Of a stretch of DNA of 36,901 bases, positions 25,993 to 34,362 are shown one piece after another. The notes beneath the pieces were generated by a model that was given only the letters and a program-made list of their open reading frames with translations, made no database searches and was not told the origin of the DNA. This DNA is from Prevotella sp. GTDB lineage: Bacteria > Bacteroidota > Bacteroidia > Bacteroidales > Bacteroidaceae. A program made the translations under genes and the position numbers. Location: NCBI GenBank assembly GCA_022771265.1, contig JALFCG010000044.1:1-36901 (forward strand). Direction: 5' to 3'. The stretch's first letter is position 1. Every line of letters starts with the position of its first letter.

Positions 25993-27324
25993 TTACAACG
26001 CTCTTACCAAACTCTTGAACTGTTCACCCCTGTCTTCCATGTTCTTAAACAGGTCAAAACTTGCACAGCATGGACTTAAGAGCACCGTTTCTCCCGTTTT
26101 TGCCATTTCATAGCATGCATTGACACATTCTTTCATGGAGTGAGTGTCGCGTACCGGTATGCCAAGGCGGTCGAAGAATCCATGAAGCTTTGAGTTGTCA
26201 GCTCCAAGATAAACGATGCCCGAACATTTTTTCCTCACCAGCTCTTCAATGGCAGTATAGTCATTGCCCTTGTCCTTTCCCCCGATAATAAGAATGACTT
26301 TAGTCTTCATGCTTTCCAACGCATACCAACAAGCGTCAACATTTGTCGCCTTGGAGTCGTTGACGTAATGTACGCCTTTAATCGTTGCCACTTTTTCCAA
26401 ACGATGTTCCACACCCGGGAAGTCACCCAGACTCTTCCTTATGATTTCCTTCTTAATGCCCGAAATATCCGATGCTATTCCTGCCGCAAGACTATTGTAG
26501 ATATTGTGTTTACCCGTAAGACTCATCTCCTCTTGTTCCATGTTGAATGGAACAGGAGTCTCAATGGTGTATTCTCCTTCCTCAATATATCCTATCGAGC
26601 CATTCTCTTTCAGTTCTGAGAAAGGATATTGTATTGCCTTAATGTCGTATTTTTCCAGTTCACGCTTGATAATTGGGTCGTCGTTCCAATAGATGAACGC
26701 GTCCTTTTCCGTCTGATTCTGGATGATACGCATCTTTGCGTCCACGTAGTTTTGCATACAGTTGTCATAACGGTCCAAGTGGTCGGGGGTAATGTTCAGC
26801 AAGATGGCGATGTCGGCACGGAAGTCATACATGTTGTCAAGCTGGAACGAGCTTAGTTCAATAATGTAGTATTCGTGCGGGTCTTCAGCTACTTGCAAGG
26901 CAAGTGAGTTACCGATATTTCCAGCCAAGCCTACGTCGTAACCTGCTTCCTTGAAGATGTGATAGATGAGCGACGTGGTTGTGGTCTTTCCATTACTTCC
27001 TGTGATGCAAATCATCTTTGAGTCAGTGTAACGTCCTGCAAACTCTATCTCACTGATGATATGAATGCCTTTGGCTGTGATTTTTTGTATCATAGGAGCT
27101 GTTGCGGGAATACCCGGACTCTTAATAACCTCGTCGGCATTAAGGATCATTTCTTCCGTATGGTGTCCCTCCTCCCATTCAATCCCATGGTCATCGAGCA
27201 TCTTTTTGTATTTGTCCTTTATGGTTGACATATCTGATACAAACACGTCAAACCCTTCTTTCTTAGCCAGTACAGCAGCACCGGCTCCGCTTTCGGCGGC
27301 ACCCAATATAACTATTCTTTTCAT
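25993..27324 (-). CDS. murD: UDP-MurNAc-L-alanine--D-glutamate ligase
   Basis: This 443-residue Mur ligase has the N-terminal Rossmann motif VILGAAESGAGAAVLA (5-20), the ATP loop G-S-N-G-K-T-T (109-115), the EYYIIELSSFQLD motif typical of MurD, and NITPDHLDRYD. The C-terminal domain includes NDSKATNVDA and IIGGKDKGNDY, the latter being the MurD form of the glutamate-binding region. mraY ends 8 bases before its ATG. Length fits the family. Confidence 0.96.
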   Translation of the reverse strand: MKRIVILGAAESGAGAAVLAKKEGFDVFVSDMSTIKDKYKKMLDDHGIEWEEGHHTEEMILNADEVIKSPGIPATAPMIQKITAKGIHIISEIEFAGRYTDSKMICITGSNGKTTTTSLIYHIFKEAGYDVGLAGNIGNSLALQVAEDPHEYYIIELSSFQLDNMYDFRADIAILLNITPDHLDRYDNCMQNYVDAKMRIIQNQTEKDAFIYWNDDPIIKRELEKYDIKAIQYPFSELKENGSIGYIEEGEYTIETPVPFNMEQEEMSLTGKHNIYNSLAAGIASDISGIKKEIIRKSLGDFPGVEHRLEKVATIKGVHYVNDSKATNVDACWYALESMKTKVILIIGGKDKGNDYTAIEELVRKKCSGIVYLGADNSKLHGFFDRLGIPVRDTHSMKECVNACYEMAKTGETVLLSPCCASFDLFKNMEDRGEQFKSLVRAL

Positions 27325-27332
27325 TGTATCAC

Positions 27333-28604
27333 TTATCTAATCTTTAATGTAATAATTGTCAAAGCAGCCAGAATGATTGTCACAATCCAGAACCTGATGG
27401 TTATCTTCGACTCGTGGAAAGGATGACGTGGCCATTTCTGCAATATATAGCTGCTCGTAGAGTCAAGCTGTGAGTCAAGCCTGCGGAAGTTATCGTGAAT
27501 AGGAGTCGCCCTGAACACTCTCACCCTTCTGCCCTTACGTTTTTGTATCTTAAACCATTGAGTCTGAATGATGACGCTGAGACTCTCGACAAAGAAGATA
27601 CCACAGAGTATGGGAAGCATCAGTTCCTTGTGGATAATGATGGCACACACACCAATGATGCCGCCAATAGTCAACGACCCGGTATCTCCCATGAACACCT
27701 GGGCTGGATAAGCGTTGTACCACAGGAAACCTATCATAGCTCCAACAAACGCGCAAATGAACACCACCAACTCCTCCGAGCCGGGGATATACATTATGTT
27801 AAGATAAGACGCATATTCTATATGGCTTGAAACATAAGCGAATATGCCCAAGGCAATACCCACTATAGCCGAATTACCTGCACACATTCCGTCCATGCCG
27901 TCGTTGAGGTTTGCACCGTTTGACACTGCCGTCACGACGATGATGGTCATTATGACAAACAGCACCCAACCGGCCGCCTCCTTGTATTTTCCGCAGAAAG
28001 CCATTATCTCCGAATAGTCAAGGTTGTGATTCTTTATGAACGGTATTGTGGTTTTCAGCGACTTCTCCGCCTTACTCTTGTGCTTCACTACCATTTCCTG
28101 GTTCTGTCTTTCCACAGAGATATTCTCCCGAATGACAGCGTCAGGGCTGAAGTACAGCACCAAGCCGACAATAAGTCCTATCGACACCTGGCCGACTATC
28201 TTGTACTTGCCTTTCAGTCCCTCCTTATTCCTGCGGAATATCTTAATATAGTCGTCAAGGAAGCCGAGGAAACCTAACCATACAGTAGTGACAATCATCA
28301 GTATAAGATAGATATTTCGCATTCTGCCAAGCAATATTATCGGCAACAGGATAGAAACGATAATGATGATGCCACCCATCGTCGGCACACCTTTTTTCTC
28401 CACGCCAAACGGGTCGATGCTTGCATCACGCTGCACTTCAGAGATGTTGCGGCGCTTCATATACTTAATGAACTTCTCACCGAACCAAGCCGAGATGACC
28501 AGGGACAGTATAAGGGCGAGGAGCGAGCGGAACGAAATGTACGACCAAATGTGCGCTCCCGTTATTCCGAACTGGTCAAGAAATCTGAACAGATAGTAAA
28601 GCAT
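27333..28604 (-). CDS. mraY: Phospho-MurNAc-pentapeptide transferase MraY
   Basis: This 423-residue polytopic enzyme moves phospho-MurNAc-pentapeptide to undecaprenyl phosphate to form lipid I. The conserved GVPTMGG (72-78), the Asp pair D117-D118 in D-D-Y-I-K, NLNDGMDG (232-239) and FMGDTGSLTIGG are present. It is about 60 residues longer than E. coli MraY because of a hydrophilic insertion (about 155-210), a feature I associate with Bacteroidota MraY. murE ends 17 bases upstream. Confidence 0.96.
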   Translation of the reverse strand: MLYYLFRFLDQFGITGAHIWSYISFRSLLALILSLVISAWFGEKFIKYMKRRNISEVQRDASIDPFGVEKKGVPTMGGIIIIVSILLPIILLGRMRNIYLILMIVTTVWLGFLGFLDDYIKIFRRNKEGLKGKYKIVGQVSIGLIVGLVLYFSPDAVIRENISVERQNQEMVVKHKSKAEKSLKTTIPFIKNHNLDYSEIMAFCGKYKEAAGWVLFVIMTIIVVTAVSNGANLNDGMDGMCAGNSAIVGIALGIFAYVSSHIEYASYLNIMYIPGSEELVVFICAFVGAMIGFLWYNAYPAQVFMGDTGSLTIGGIIGVCAIIIHKELMLPILCGIFFVESLSVIIQTQWFKIQKRKGRRVRVFRATPIHDNFRRLDSQLDSTSSYILQKWPRHPFHESKITIRFWIVTIILAALTIITLKIR

Positions 28605-28621
28605 ATTATGTATAATTTACT

Positions 28622-30073
28622 TTATTGTGCAAAAATGTTTCTTACTTCCTCACGGTCGTCAAAATGGTGTTTGACACCTTTTATCTCCTGATAATCCTCA
28701 TGGCCCTTGCCTGCAATGAGTATCACATCTCCCTTTTGTGCCAACATGCAAGCCGTGCGTATAGCTTCACGGCGGTCAACTATGCTAACCACCTTCTTCA
28801 TCTGCTGGGGTGTAAGACCTGCCAGCATGTCGTTGATGATGTCCTGCGGTTCTTCAAACCGTGGATTGTCACTGGTTATGATTACCTTGTCGCTTTGCTT
28901 GACTGCCTCTTGAGCCATAAGCGGACGCTTGCCCTTGTCACGGTTGCCGCCAGCTCCGCAAACTGTTATCACATGTCCCTTGCCGTCGAGGACCTCATGG
29001 ACAGCATTCAGCACGTTCTCAAGGGCATCAGGGGTATGGGCATAGTCAACAATGGCGGTAAAGCCTTCGGGAGAATGTATCGGTTCAAGGCGGCCGCTGA
29101 CGCTCTTCAGTGTGCTCATCACTACAAGCACATCCTCCGGTTTCTTGCCAAGCATCACGGCAGCGCCATAAACCGCGAGCAGGTTGCTCACGTTAAACTT
29201 CCCGATAAACTGCACTCCCACCTCACGACCGTCGATGTCAAGGTACATGCCTTCGAAATGACACTCGATGATACGAGCCTTGAAGTCTGCAATAGTCCTG
29301 GTGGAATAGGTCTTCACCGTAGCCTTTGTGTTCTGCACCATCACCATTCCGTTTTTGTCGTCAGCGTTGGTAATGGCGAAGGCTTCCTTCGGCAACATGT
29401 CAAAGAAGGCTTTCTTTGCATCCCTGTAGTTCTCGAAAGTCTTATGATAGTCAAGGTGGTCACGAGTGAGATTGGTGAAGAGCGCGCCGGCAAACTTCAG
29501 GCCACCTATACGTTTCTGTGCTATGGCATGGCTTGAGCACTCCATGAACGCATATTCACAACCAGCTTCAACCATCTTTGCCAACAGACGGTTCAATTCA
29601 ATAGGATCCGGTGTGGTATGGTCAGCCGGAATAGCCTCATCCTCTATATAATTGCAAACGGTGGAAAGGAGGCCGCAACGATGGCCGAATTTTCGGAACA
29701 TGTTATATAATAAGGTAGCGATAGTTGTTTTGCCGTTTGTGCCCGTCACACCAACGAGCTTCAGCCTTGAGGTAGGATTGCCATAGAACATGGTTGCGAC
29801 AGGGCCGACAGCAGCTTCCGTTGAGTCAACTGCCACGTATGTCACGCCCTGTTCCCTATCTTCCGGAATTTGCTCACACAGCACGGCAACAGCGCCGAGA
29901 CCAATTGCTTTCTGAATAAACGAATGTCCATCAACCTGCGTACCTCTTATGGCTACAAACAGATGTCCGTTCTCTATGCGCCGGGAGTCGATGTTCACTC
30001 CCGTTATCTCCACTTCAGCATTTCCTACTATGTCGAGTGGCTTCACTTTGCTTAGAATCTCGTTCAGTTTCAT
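28622..30073 (-). CDS. murE: UDP-MurNAc-tripeptide ligase, meso-diaminopimelate type
   Basis: This 483-residue Mur ligase adds the third residue of the stem peptide. The ATP loop is G-T-N-G-K-T-T (111-117), the carbamylated Lys221 lies in K-K-A-F-F-D, and the specificity motif D-N-P-R is at 402-405, which indicates meso-diaminopimelate rather than lysine. The HTTPDP motif (152-157) and GKGHEDYQ near the end are further hallmarks. Peptidoglycan of the host is therefore predicted to be DAP-type. Confidence 0.96.
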   Translation of the reverse strand: MKLNEILSKVKPLDIVGNAEVEITGVNIDSRRIENGHLFVAIRGTQVDGHSFIQKAIGLGAVAVLCEQIPEDREQGVTYVAVDSTEAAVGPVATMFYGNPTSRLKLVGVTGTNGKTTIATLLYNMFRKFGHRCGLLSTVCNYIEDEAIPADHTTPDPIELNRLLAKMVEAGCEYAFMECSSHAIAQKRIGGLKFAGALFTNLTRDHLDYHKTFENYRDAKKAFFDMLPKEAFAITNADDKNGMVMVQNTKATVKTYSTRTIADFKARIIECHFEGMYLDIDGREVGVQFIGKFNVSNLLAVYGAAVMLGKKPEDVLVVMSTLKSVSGRLEPIHSPEGFTAIVDYAHTPDALENVLNAVHEVLDGKGHVITVCGAGGNRDKGKRPLMAQEAVKQSDKVIITSDNPRFEEPQDIINDMLAGLTPQQMKKVVSIVDRREAIRTACMLAQKGDVILIAGKGHEDYQEIKGVKHHFDDREEVRNIFAQ

Positions 30074-30095
30074 AATTCGTATCTCCTTATCTTTA

Positions 30096-32249
30096 TTATT
30101 CCATTGTCAATATGCACGCTTCACCTTTCTTTACGACTGTTCCTGGCAAGACACTTTGTTCCTTGACCTTGCCGCAGCCATGAATGGTTGTTCTCAATCC
30201 CCTACTTTCAAGTAGATATACAGCGTCACGCGCTCCCATGCCTCTTACGTCAGGCACGATGTTGGCAGGTGATTTATGCTGGGTCAACGCCACGTGACGG
30301 TTCTGTCGCGACGCTTTGCCCCATATCGGGTTCCCATTGGCATAACTGCCACTCCATTGCGAATTGTTCTTTATACCCAGACGGTCGAGCACGTATGTAG
30401 CCGCTACAAGATTCCCGTCCTTCACATCGGGAATTAACACCGATGACGAGTCACGCGCATCCTCGACATTTAGCTTCAGATGGCGCGCCATAATCCCTTC
30501 TGCCACGTTGTGAAACACCACTCCGCTCATGCCGCCTCCGGAAGCTGGCAGCCCTGACTTTTCTATGCAGACTATGCAACTGTACATAGGGTTGTCTGCG
30601 GGGAAATATCCGGCAAAACTTAACAGGTAGTGAGTGATGCCAGTCTTATATCCTCCTGAGCCTTGCGACACTTGTGCAGTGCCTGTTTTTCCTGCCACCT
30701 TAAACGACTTCGACCCGGCTTTTTTCCCTAACCCCTGACTCACCACGTGTTCCAGGATGGTCTGCATCTCCTTCAAAGTCTTCTCCTTGCAAATGGAGGC
30801 TTTTATTACCTCTGGGGGGAATTCCTTAACCGTCTCTCCGTTTTTAGTCACTTTCTTTACGAAGCGCGGCCGCATCATCTTGCCGTTATTGGCAATGGCG
30901 TTATAGAACGTGACGGTGGATATTGGCGGTATCTGAGTCTCATAACCAATGCTCATCCATGCCAATGCCGTCTTGCTCCAGTTGAGATATTGCCCGCGTT
31001 CGTTCTTTTTCGGCATACGAATCCTCGGTGCGGTCGAGCCGGCTATCGGAAGGTGAAGGTCGCTGGCAAGACCGATACGCCGTATTCCCTCGACGAATTT
31101 TTCGGGATTGTTGTGGTAGTGCTCGTCAATAATCCTGCTCACACCGATGTTTGAACTGACCTCAAGCGACCGCGGGAGTGAGATGACCTGATATCCGCCT
31201 CGCCGCCAGTTATGGTCTTTCATGTCACGACCGTACATCTTCCATATACCGCATCCCGTATCGACAGTGTAAGACGTATCGACGACACCGTCATCGAGAG
31301 CCACCATTATGGAGGCCGTCTTGAACACCGACCCCGGTTCAAGCAGGTTACTGACAGCAAGGTTCTTTATCTCCCGATACTCGCCGTCGGCACATTTAGT
31401 CATGTTGACCATCGCTTTTATGTCACCGGTAGGCACATCCATGACTATGACCACTCCCCTGTCGCCATGCACCTGTGGGTCTTTCAGTTCCTCGATAAGT
31501 GCACGCTCGGCAAGGTCCTGTATTCCTACATCTATTGTAGTGACGATGTCACATCCGTCGATTGGAGGCGTCACGGGTATGTTCATATACTTGTTAAGAA
31601 TCTTCCTGCGATGGGTTATACCGTTGGTTCCACGGAGTACGGAGTCGTAGGACAACTCAAGTCCGCAACGGGCGGTGTCCTTTGCACCAAACATGTCGCC
31701 CACCGTTCTTTGTGCAAGCGAGCCGAAGGGACGCCTGCGGGCATTGAATTCCTCACAGTGGAATCCCCCCTTGAATTTCGAGAGGTTGAACACCGGAAGT
31801 TTCTTCACCTCCGTATATGTGTTGTAATCGACACGTCGCGGCCAAATGGGCCAATTGCGCGCCATTTTCCTGTGTCCCTCTTCCAGGTCGCGCTTAAATG
31901 CATCGACGGACTTCTGCGGGAATATCCTGTTCAGTCCAATGCATATGCTGTCAACCTTGACTTTCCAAAGCGAGTCTTTCTCTTCACCTCCAGCCAAGAA
32001 GTCCATATACATCTTATATTCTGGAATGCTGCTTGCCATCAGCTGCCCGTCACAGCTTAGAATGTTGCCTCTGTTCGGCTTCACATCGACGCTGTCTCGT
32101 TTAAGCCTTGCAGCCACTTCGTTCCAATAATCCTTCTTGGCAGTCATGATATACATTGCCTTGCCGATGATGGCTATTCCGAGAAGTGTCAGCACCACCG
32201 CTATGGCAAAATAGCGAGGCATCACCTTGTCACTGTCAAACTTACTCAT
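30096..32249 (-). CDS. ftsI: Division transpeptidase FtsI/PBP3 with C-terminal PASTA region
   Basis: This 717-residue class B penicillin-binding protein has an N-terminal membrane segment (about 13-36), a pedestal domain and the transpeptidase domain with S307-V-F-K310, SSN (365-367) and KTG (521-523). After the catalytic domain come a divergent (about 607-655) and a clear PASTA repeat (about 659-717, [21 protein letters not shown]). E. coli FtsI has 588 residues and no PASTA. The ATG overlaps the TGA of the FtsL-like gene, so the two are coupled. Confidence 0.95.
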   Translation of the reverse strand: MSKFDSDKVMPRYFAIAVVLTLLGIAIIGKAMYIMTAKKDYWNEVAARLKRDSVDVKPNRGNILSCDGQLMASSIPEYKMYMDFLAGGEEKDSLWKVKVDSICIGLNRIFPQKSVDAFKRDLEEGHRKMARNWPIWPRRVDYNTYTEVKKLPVFNLSKFKGGFHCEEFNARRRPFGSLAQRTVGDMFGAKDTARCGLELSYDSVLRGTNGITHRRKILNKYMNIPVTPPIDGCDIVTTIDVGIQDLAERALIEELKDPQVHGDRGVVIVMDVPTGDIKAMVNMTKCADGEYREIKNLAVSNLLEPGSVFKTASIMVALDDGVVDTSYTVDTGCGIWKMYGRDMKDHNWRRGGYQVISLPRSLEVSSNIGVSRIIDEHYHNNPEKFVEGIRRIGLASDLHLPIAGSTAPRIRMPKKNERGQYLNWSKTALAWMSIGYETQIPPISTVTFYNAIANNGKMMRPRFVKKVTKNGETVKEFPPEVIKASICKEKTLKEMQTILEHVVSQGLGKKAGSKSFKVAGKTGTAQVSQGSGGYKTGITHYLLSFAGYFPADNPMYSCIVCIEKSGLPASGGGMSGVVFHNVAEGIMARHLKLNVEDARDSSSVLIPDVKDGNLVAATYVLDRLGIKNNSQWSGSYANGNPIWGKASRQNRHVALTQHKSPANIVPDVRGMGARDAVYLLESRGLRTTIHGCGKVKEQSVLPGTVVKKGEACILTME

Positions 32250-32731
32250 TCTTCCGGTACATTAATGATATATGGTGGTTGGTCAGATGCCTTCAGCAAA
32301 CTGTCCTTGTTATTCTTTAGTATTTCCAGCACATGGCTTTCGCGGCATCGCTCGGTCAGTTTACTGGAGCTTGAGAGGGCTTTATATTTCGCGTCCTTGA
32401 GCACCGTCTCCATCTTGTCGATGGCTATCATGTCCTGTTGGCACTGATACCTGAAAGCGACATATACGACAGCAAACAATACTACCAGCACTATTGTCCA
32501 AAGCTGGTTTCTCAGTATTTCCGCATAGAGAATGTCACCGCCAAGAATGGTCTTTAGGGTCAATGATGCGGCAGGAGCATTGTCTTCCTCGCTTACGCTC
32601 TTACGCAACAAGTCGAGAGTGGAAGACTTTTTTTCGTCTTCCACGTCCACGCTGGCGTCCTCCCCGCTTTTTTCACCGACAGGTTCTTGTGCCATTTTCG
32701 GCTCTTTCTCCTCGTCTTTTATCTCGTCCAT
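32246..32731 (-). CDS. FtsL-like division protein
   Basis: This 161-residue protein has an acidic, Lys/Glu-rich cytoplasmic tail of about 80 residues, a single membrane segment (about 88-110, LWTIVLVVLFAVVYVAF) and a periplasmic helix with leucine-zipper-like spacing (about 112-150, MIAIDKMETVLKDAKYKAL). Size, topology and position between rsmH and ftsI fit FtsL, a partner of FtsQ and FtsI. The N-terminal tail is much longer than in E. coli FtsL. It shares ATGA with ftsI. Confidence 0.8.
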   Translation of the reverse strand: MDEIKDEEKEPKMAQEPVGEKSGEDASVDVEDEKKSSTLDLLRKSVSEEDNAPAASLTLKTILGGDILYAEILRNQLWTIVLVVLFAVVYVAFRYQCQQDMIAIDKMETVLKDAKYKALSSSSKLTERCRESHVLEILKNNKDSLLKASDQPPYIINVPEE

Positions 32732-32762
32732 ACTATTATTCTATTTATTAAGCGCGTCAACT

Positions 32763-33683
32763 CTATTCCATTTTCACAGCCACCCTTAACTTGGCACTTC
32801 GGCTTCTTGGATTGTCCTGTTGTTCTTCAGCTGAAGGTACTACAGGTTTGCCTTGTGTCTGCCTTATAGCTGCCGAGGAACGTCCGAAGAAGTCTTTCTC
32901 CACTCGTCCTTCCACATTCCCCGTTTTCATCACGTTCTTCACCATTCGGTCCTCAAGTGAATGATAGGTGATTACCGAGAGTCGTCCGCCTGGGGCAAGC
33001 AGTTCCACAGCAGCTGTCAACATCTCCTTCAGGGCTTCCATTTCCCTATTGACCTCTATGCGCAATGCCTGAAACACTTTTGCCATGTCTTTCTTTTGTC
33101 GTTCCTTGGGCATGAAAGGTTCTGTCACGGCAATAAGGTCCGACGTGGTCCTTATGGCTTTTTCAGCACGTGCCTTTACTATGGCTGCGGCAAGTCGGCG
33201 TGAGTTCTTCAGTTCACCATAGATGAAGAACAGGTCAGAAAGCCTCCCCTCGTCGTAGTCGTTAAGGATGTCAGCCGCAGTCTTCCCCGCCCGTTTGTTC
33301 ATCCTCATGTCTATAGGGGCATCGAAGCGGAAAGAGAAGCCCCTTGTCTCGTCGTCGAAATGATGGCTCGAAACGCCGAGGTCTGCAAGCAAGCCGTCGA
33401 TATGGTCAACGCCATAATACCTCATCCAGTTTTTCAGATACCGGAAATTGCTCCTTACGAACGTGAACCGATCGTCGTCAACAATATTCCTCTCTGCATC
33501 GGCATCCTGGTCGAAACTGTAGAGATGGGCGGTAGGGTCCATTCGGCTCAGTATCTCCCGGCTATGACCGCCGCCGCCAAACGTTACATCCACATAAATG
33601 CCTCCGGGCCTAATGTCAAGTCCGTCAACACTTTCTGTCAACAGCACGGGCTTGTGATATTCATTTCCTTTTTCCTCTGTCAT
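32763..33683 (-). CDS. rsmH: 16S rRNA m4C1402 methyltransferase RsmH
   Basis: This 306-residue SAM-dependent enzyme (formerly MraW) methylates N4 of C1402 in 16S rRNA. Motifs include HKPVLLTESVDGL at the N terminus, the SAM loop VDVTFGGGGHS, DGLLADLGVSSHHFDD, the RGFSFRFDAPIDMRM stretch, and VITYHSLEDRMVK near the end. Length is normal. The ATG overlaps the mraZ TGA (ATGA at 33680-33683). Confidence 0.97.
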   Translation of the reverse strand: MTEEKGNEYHKPVLLTESVDGLDIRPGGIYVDVTFGGGGHSREILSRMDPTAHLYSFDQDADAERNIVDDDRFTFVRSNFRYLKNWMRYYGVDHIDGLLADLGVSSHHFDDETRGFSFRFDAPIDMRMNKRAGKTAADILNDYDEGRLSDLFFIYGELKNSRRLAAAIVKARAEKAIRTTSDLIAVTEPFMPKERQKKDMAKVFQALRIEVNREMEALKEMLTAAVELLAPGGRLSVITYHSLEDRMVKNVMKTGNVEGRVEKDFFGRSSAAIRQTQGKPVVPSAEEQQDNPRSRSAKLRVAVKME

Positions 33684-34168
33684 TTCCCGTCCTCCTTTCC
33701 TTCCGTCTGAGGTTCTTCAAAATCATCGCCGCCCATAAGTTCTTCAAGCGACTTCCCGAACAGTTCGGCGTCCATAAAGGGTTGTTCTGTGTTCTGCTTT
33801 GCCCATATCTCTATGGTGTCGCCCATTCCCACAAACTGCACATCCTGCTCTATATTAGCCACTTGCAGGCAACGCTTAGGTATAAGCAATCGGCCGCTGG
33901 CATCAAGCTGCACCATTTCCGCCTCCGACACAAACTGTCTGAAAACCTGCTGGTGGGCCTTGTTCCATCGGTTTAGCTTACGCCTAAGAGCATCCATCTG
34001 CTCGTTCCATACTGATTCAGGATATACGACAAGACAGTCGTTGAACACGTCCTTGCGCAATACAAGCCTGTCCGCACCGGAACCCTGAAGTTCCTTGCGG
34101 AAGGAGGCAGGAAGGAACACTCGTCCCTTGATGTCCAACTTTGCATCTGTCTTACCTAAAAAACGCAT
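33680..34168 (-). CDS. mraZ: Transcriptional regulator MraZ
   Basis: This 162-residue protein has two SpoVT/AbrB-like half-domains with D-I-K-G-R (12-16) and D-A-S-G-R (89-93). MraZ forms a ring, binds repeats ahead of its own gene and represses the dcw operon. The frame is open to 34273, but the conserved sequence begins at MRFLGKTDAKLD, the ATG at 34168, and the upstream part runs through the promoter -7 box, so the shorter start is chosen. A Glu/Asp-rich C-terminal tail (about 141-162) is not part of the fold. Confidence 0.94.
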   Translation of the reverse strand: MRFLGKTDAKLDIKGRVFLPASFRKELQGSGADRLVLRKDVFNDCLVVYPESVWNEQMDALRRKLNRWNKAHQQVFRQFVSEAEMVQLDASGRLLIPKRCLQVANIEQDVQFVGMGDTIEIWAKQNTEQPFMDAELFGKSLEELMGGDDFEEPQTEGKEDGK

Positions 34169-34196
34169 GTATATACAAGTGTATTGAATTCGTTTG

Positions 34197-34204
34197 CAAA
34201 GATA
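34197..34204 (-). promoter_or_regulatory. -7 box of the dcw operon promoter
   Basis: TATCTTTG (34204-34197 on the minus strand) matches TAnnTTTG, with the start point near 34190 and a leader of about 22 nt before the mraZ ATG. The position 20 bp upstream falls inside the GTGGGG repeats and has no good TTTG, so the promoter may be weak or activator-sensitive. Confidence 0.6.
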
Positions 34205-34212
34205 AACATTTT

Positions 34213-34242
34213 CCCCCACATTACCCCACTTTTCCCCACTTT
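34213..34242 (-). promoter_or_regulatory. MraZ operator: three contiguous 10-bp repeats
   Basis: On the minus strand the units AAAGTGGGGA (34242-34233), AAAGTGGGGT (34232-34223) and AATGTGGGGG (34222-34213) follow each other without gaps. E. coli MraZ binds TGGGN direct repeats with 5-bp spacers, also a 10-bp period, ahead of its own gene. Here the array covers the -33 region and ends 8 bp before the -7 box, a position suited to repression. Confidence 0.75.
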
Positions 34243-34271
34243 TTTTTCGGGAAAACGTAAAACTACTATAC

Positions 34272-34316
34272 AAAACATTCGCAAAGCTCTTATAATCAAG
34301 AACTTTGCGAAATGTT
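34272..34316 (-). terminator. Terminator hairpin of the DEAD-box helicase gene
   Basis: AACATT-CGCAAAG (34274-34286) pairs with CTTTGCG-A-AATGTT (34303-34316), a 13-bp stem with one bulged A. On the minus strand the stem is followed by TTTTG. It lies 46 bases after the helicase stop and before the mraZ promoter, so it separates the two transcription units. Confidence 0.7.
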
Positions 34317-34362
34317 AAATTTTGCTCTTCTTTATGTCACTAAGGAGAAAACTCCCTGCTTT

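Noticed and set aside
28625..29536. 303-codon plus-strand frame opposite murE
   Set aside because: It lies entirely within a clear MurE and has no family resemblance, promoter or neighbours on its strand.
31212..32060. 282-codon plus-strand frame opposite ftsI
   Set aside because: It is a shadow of the FtsI reading frame without coding-like composition of its own.
34169..34273. 35-residue N-terminal extension of mraZ
   Set aside because: It would be translated from the -7 box and MraZ repeats, and homologues start at MRFLGKTDAK.
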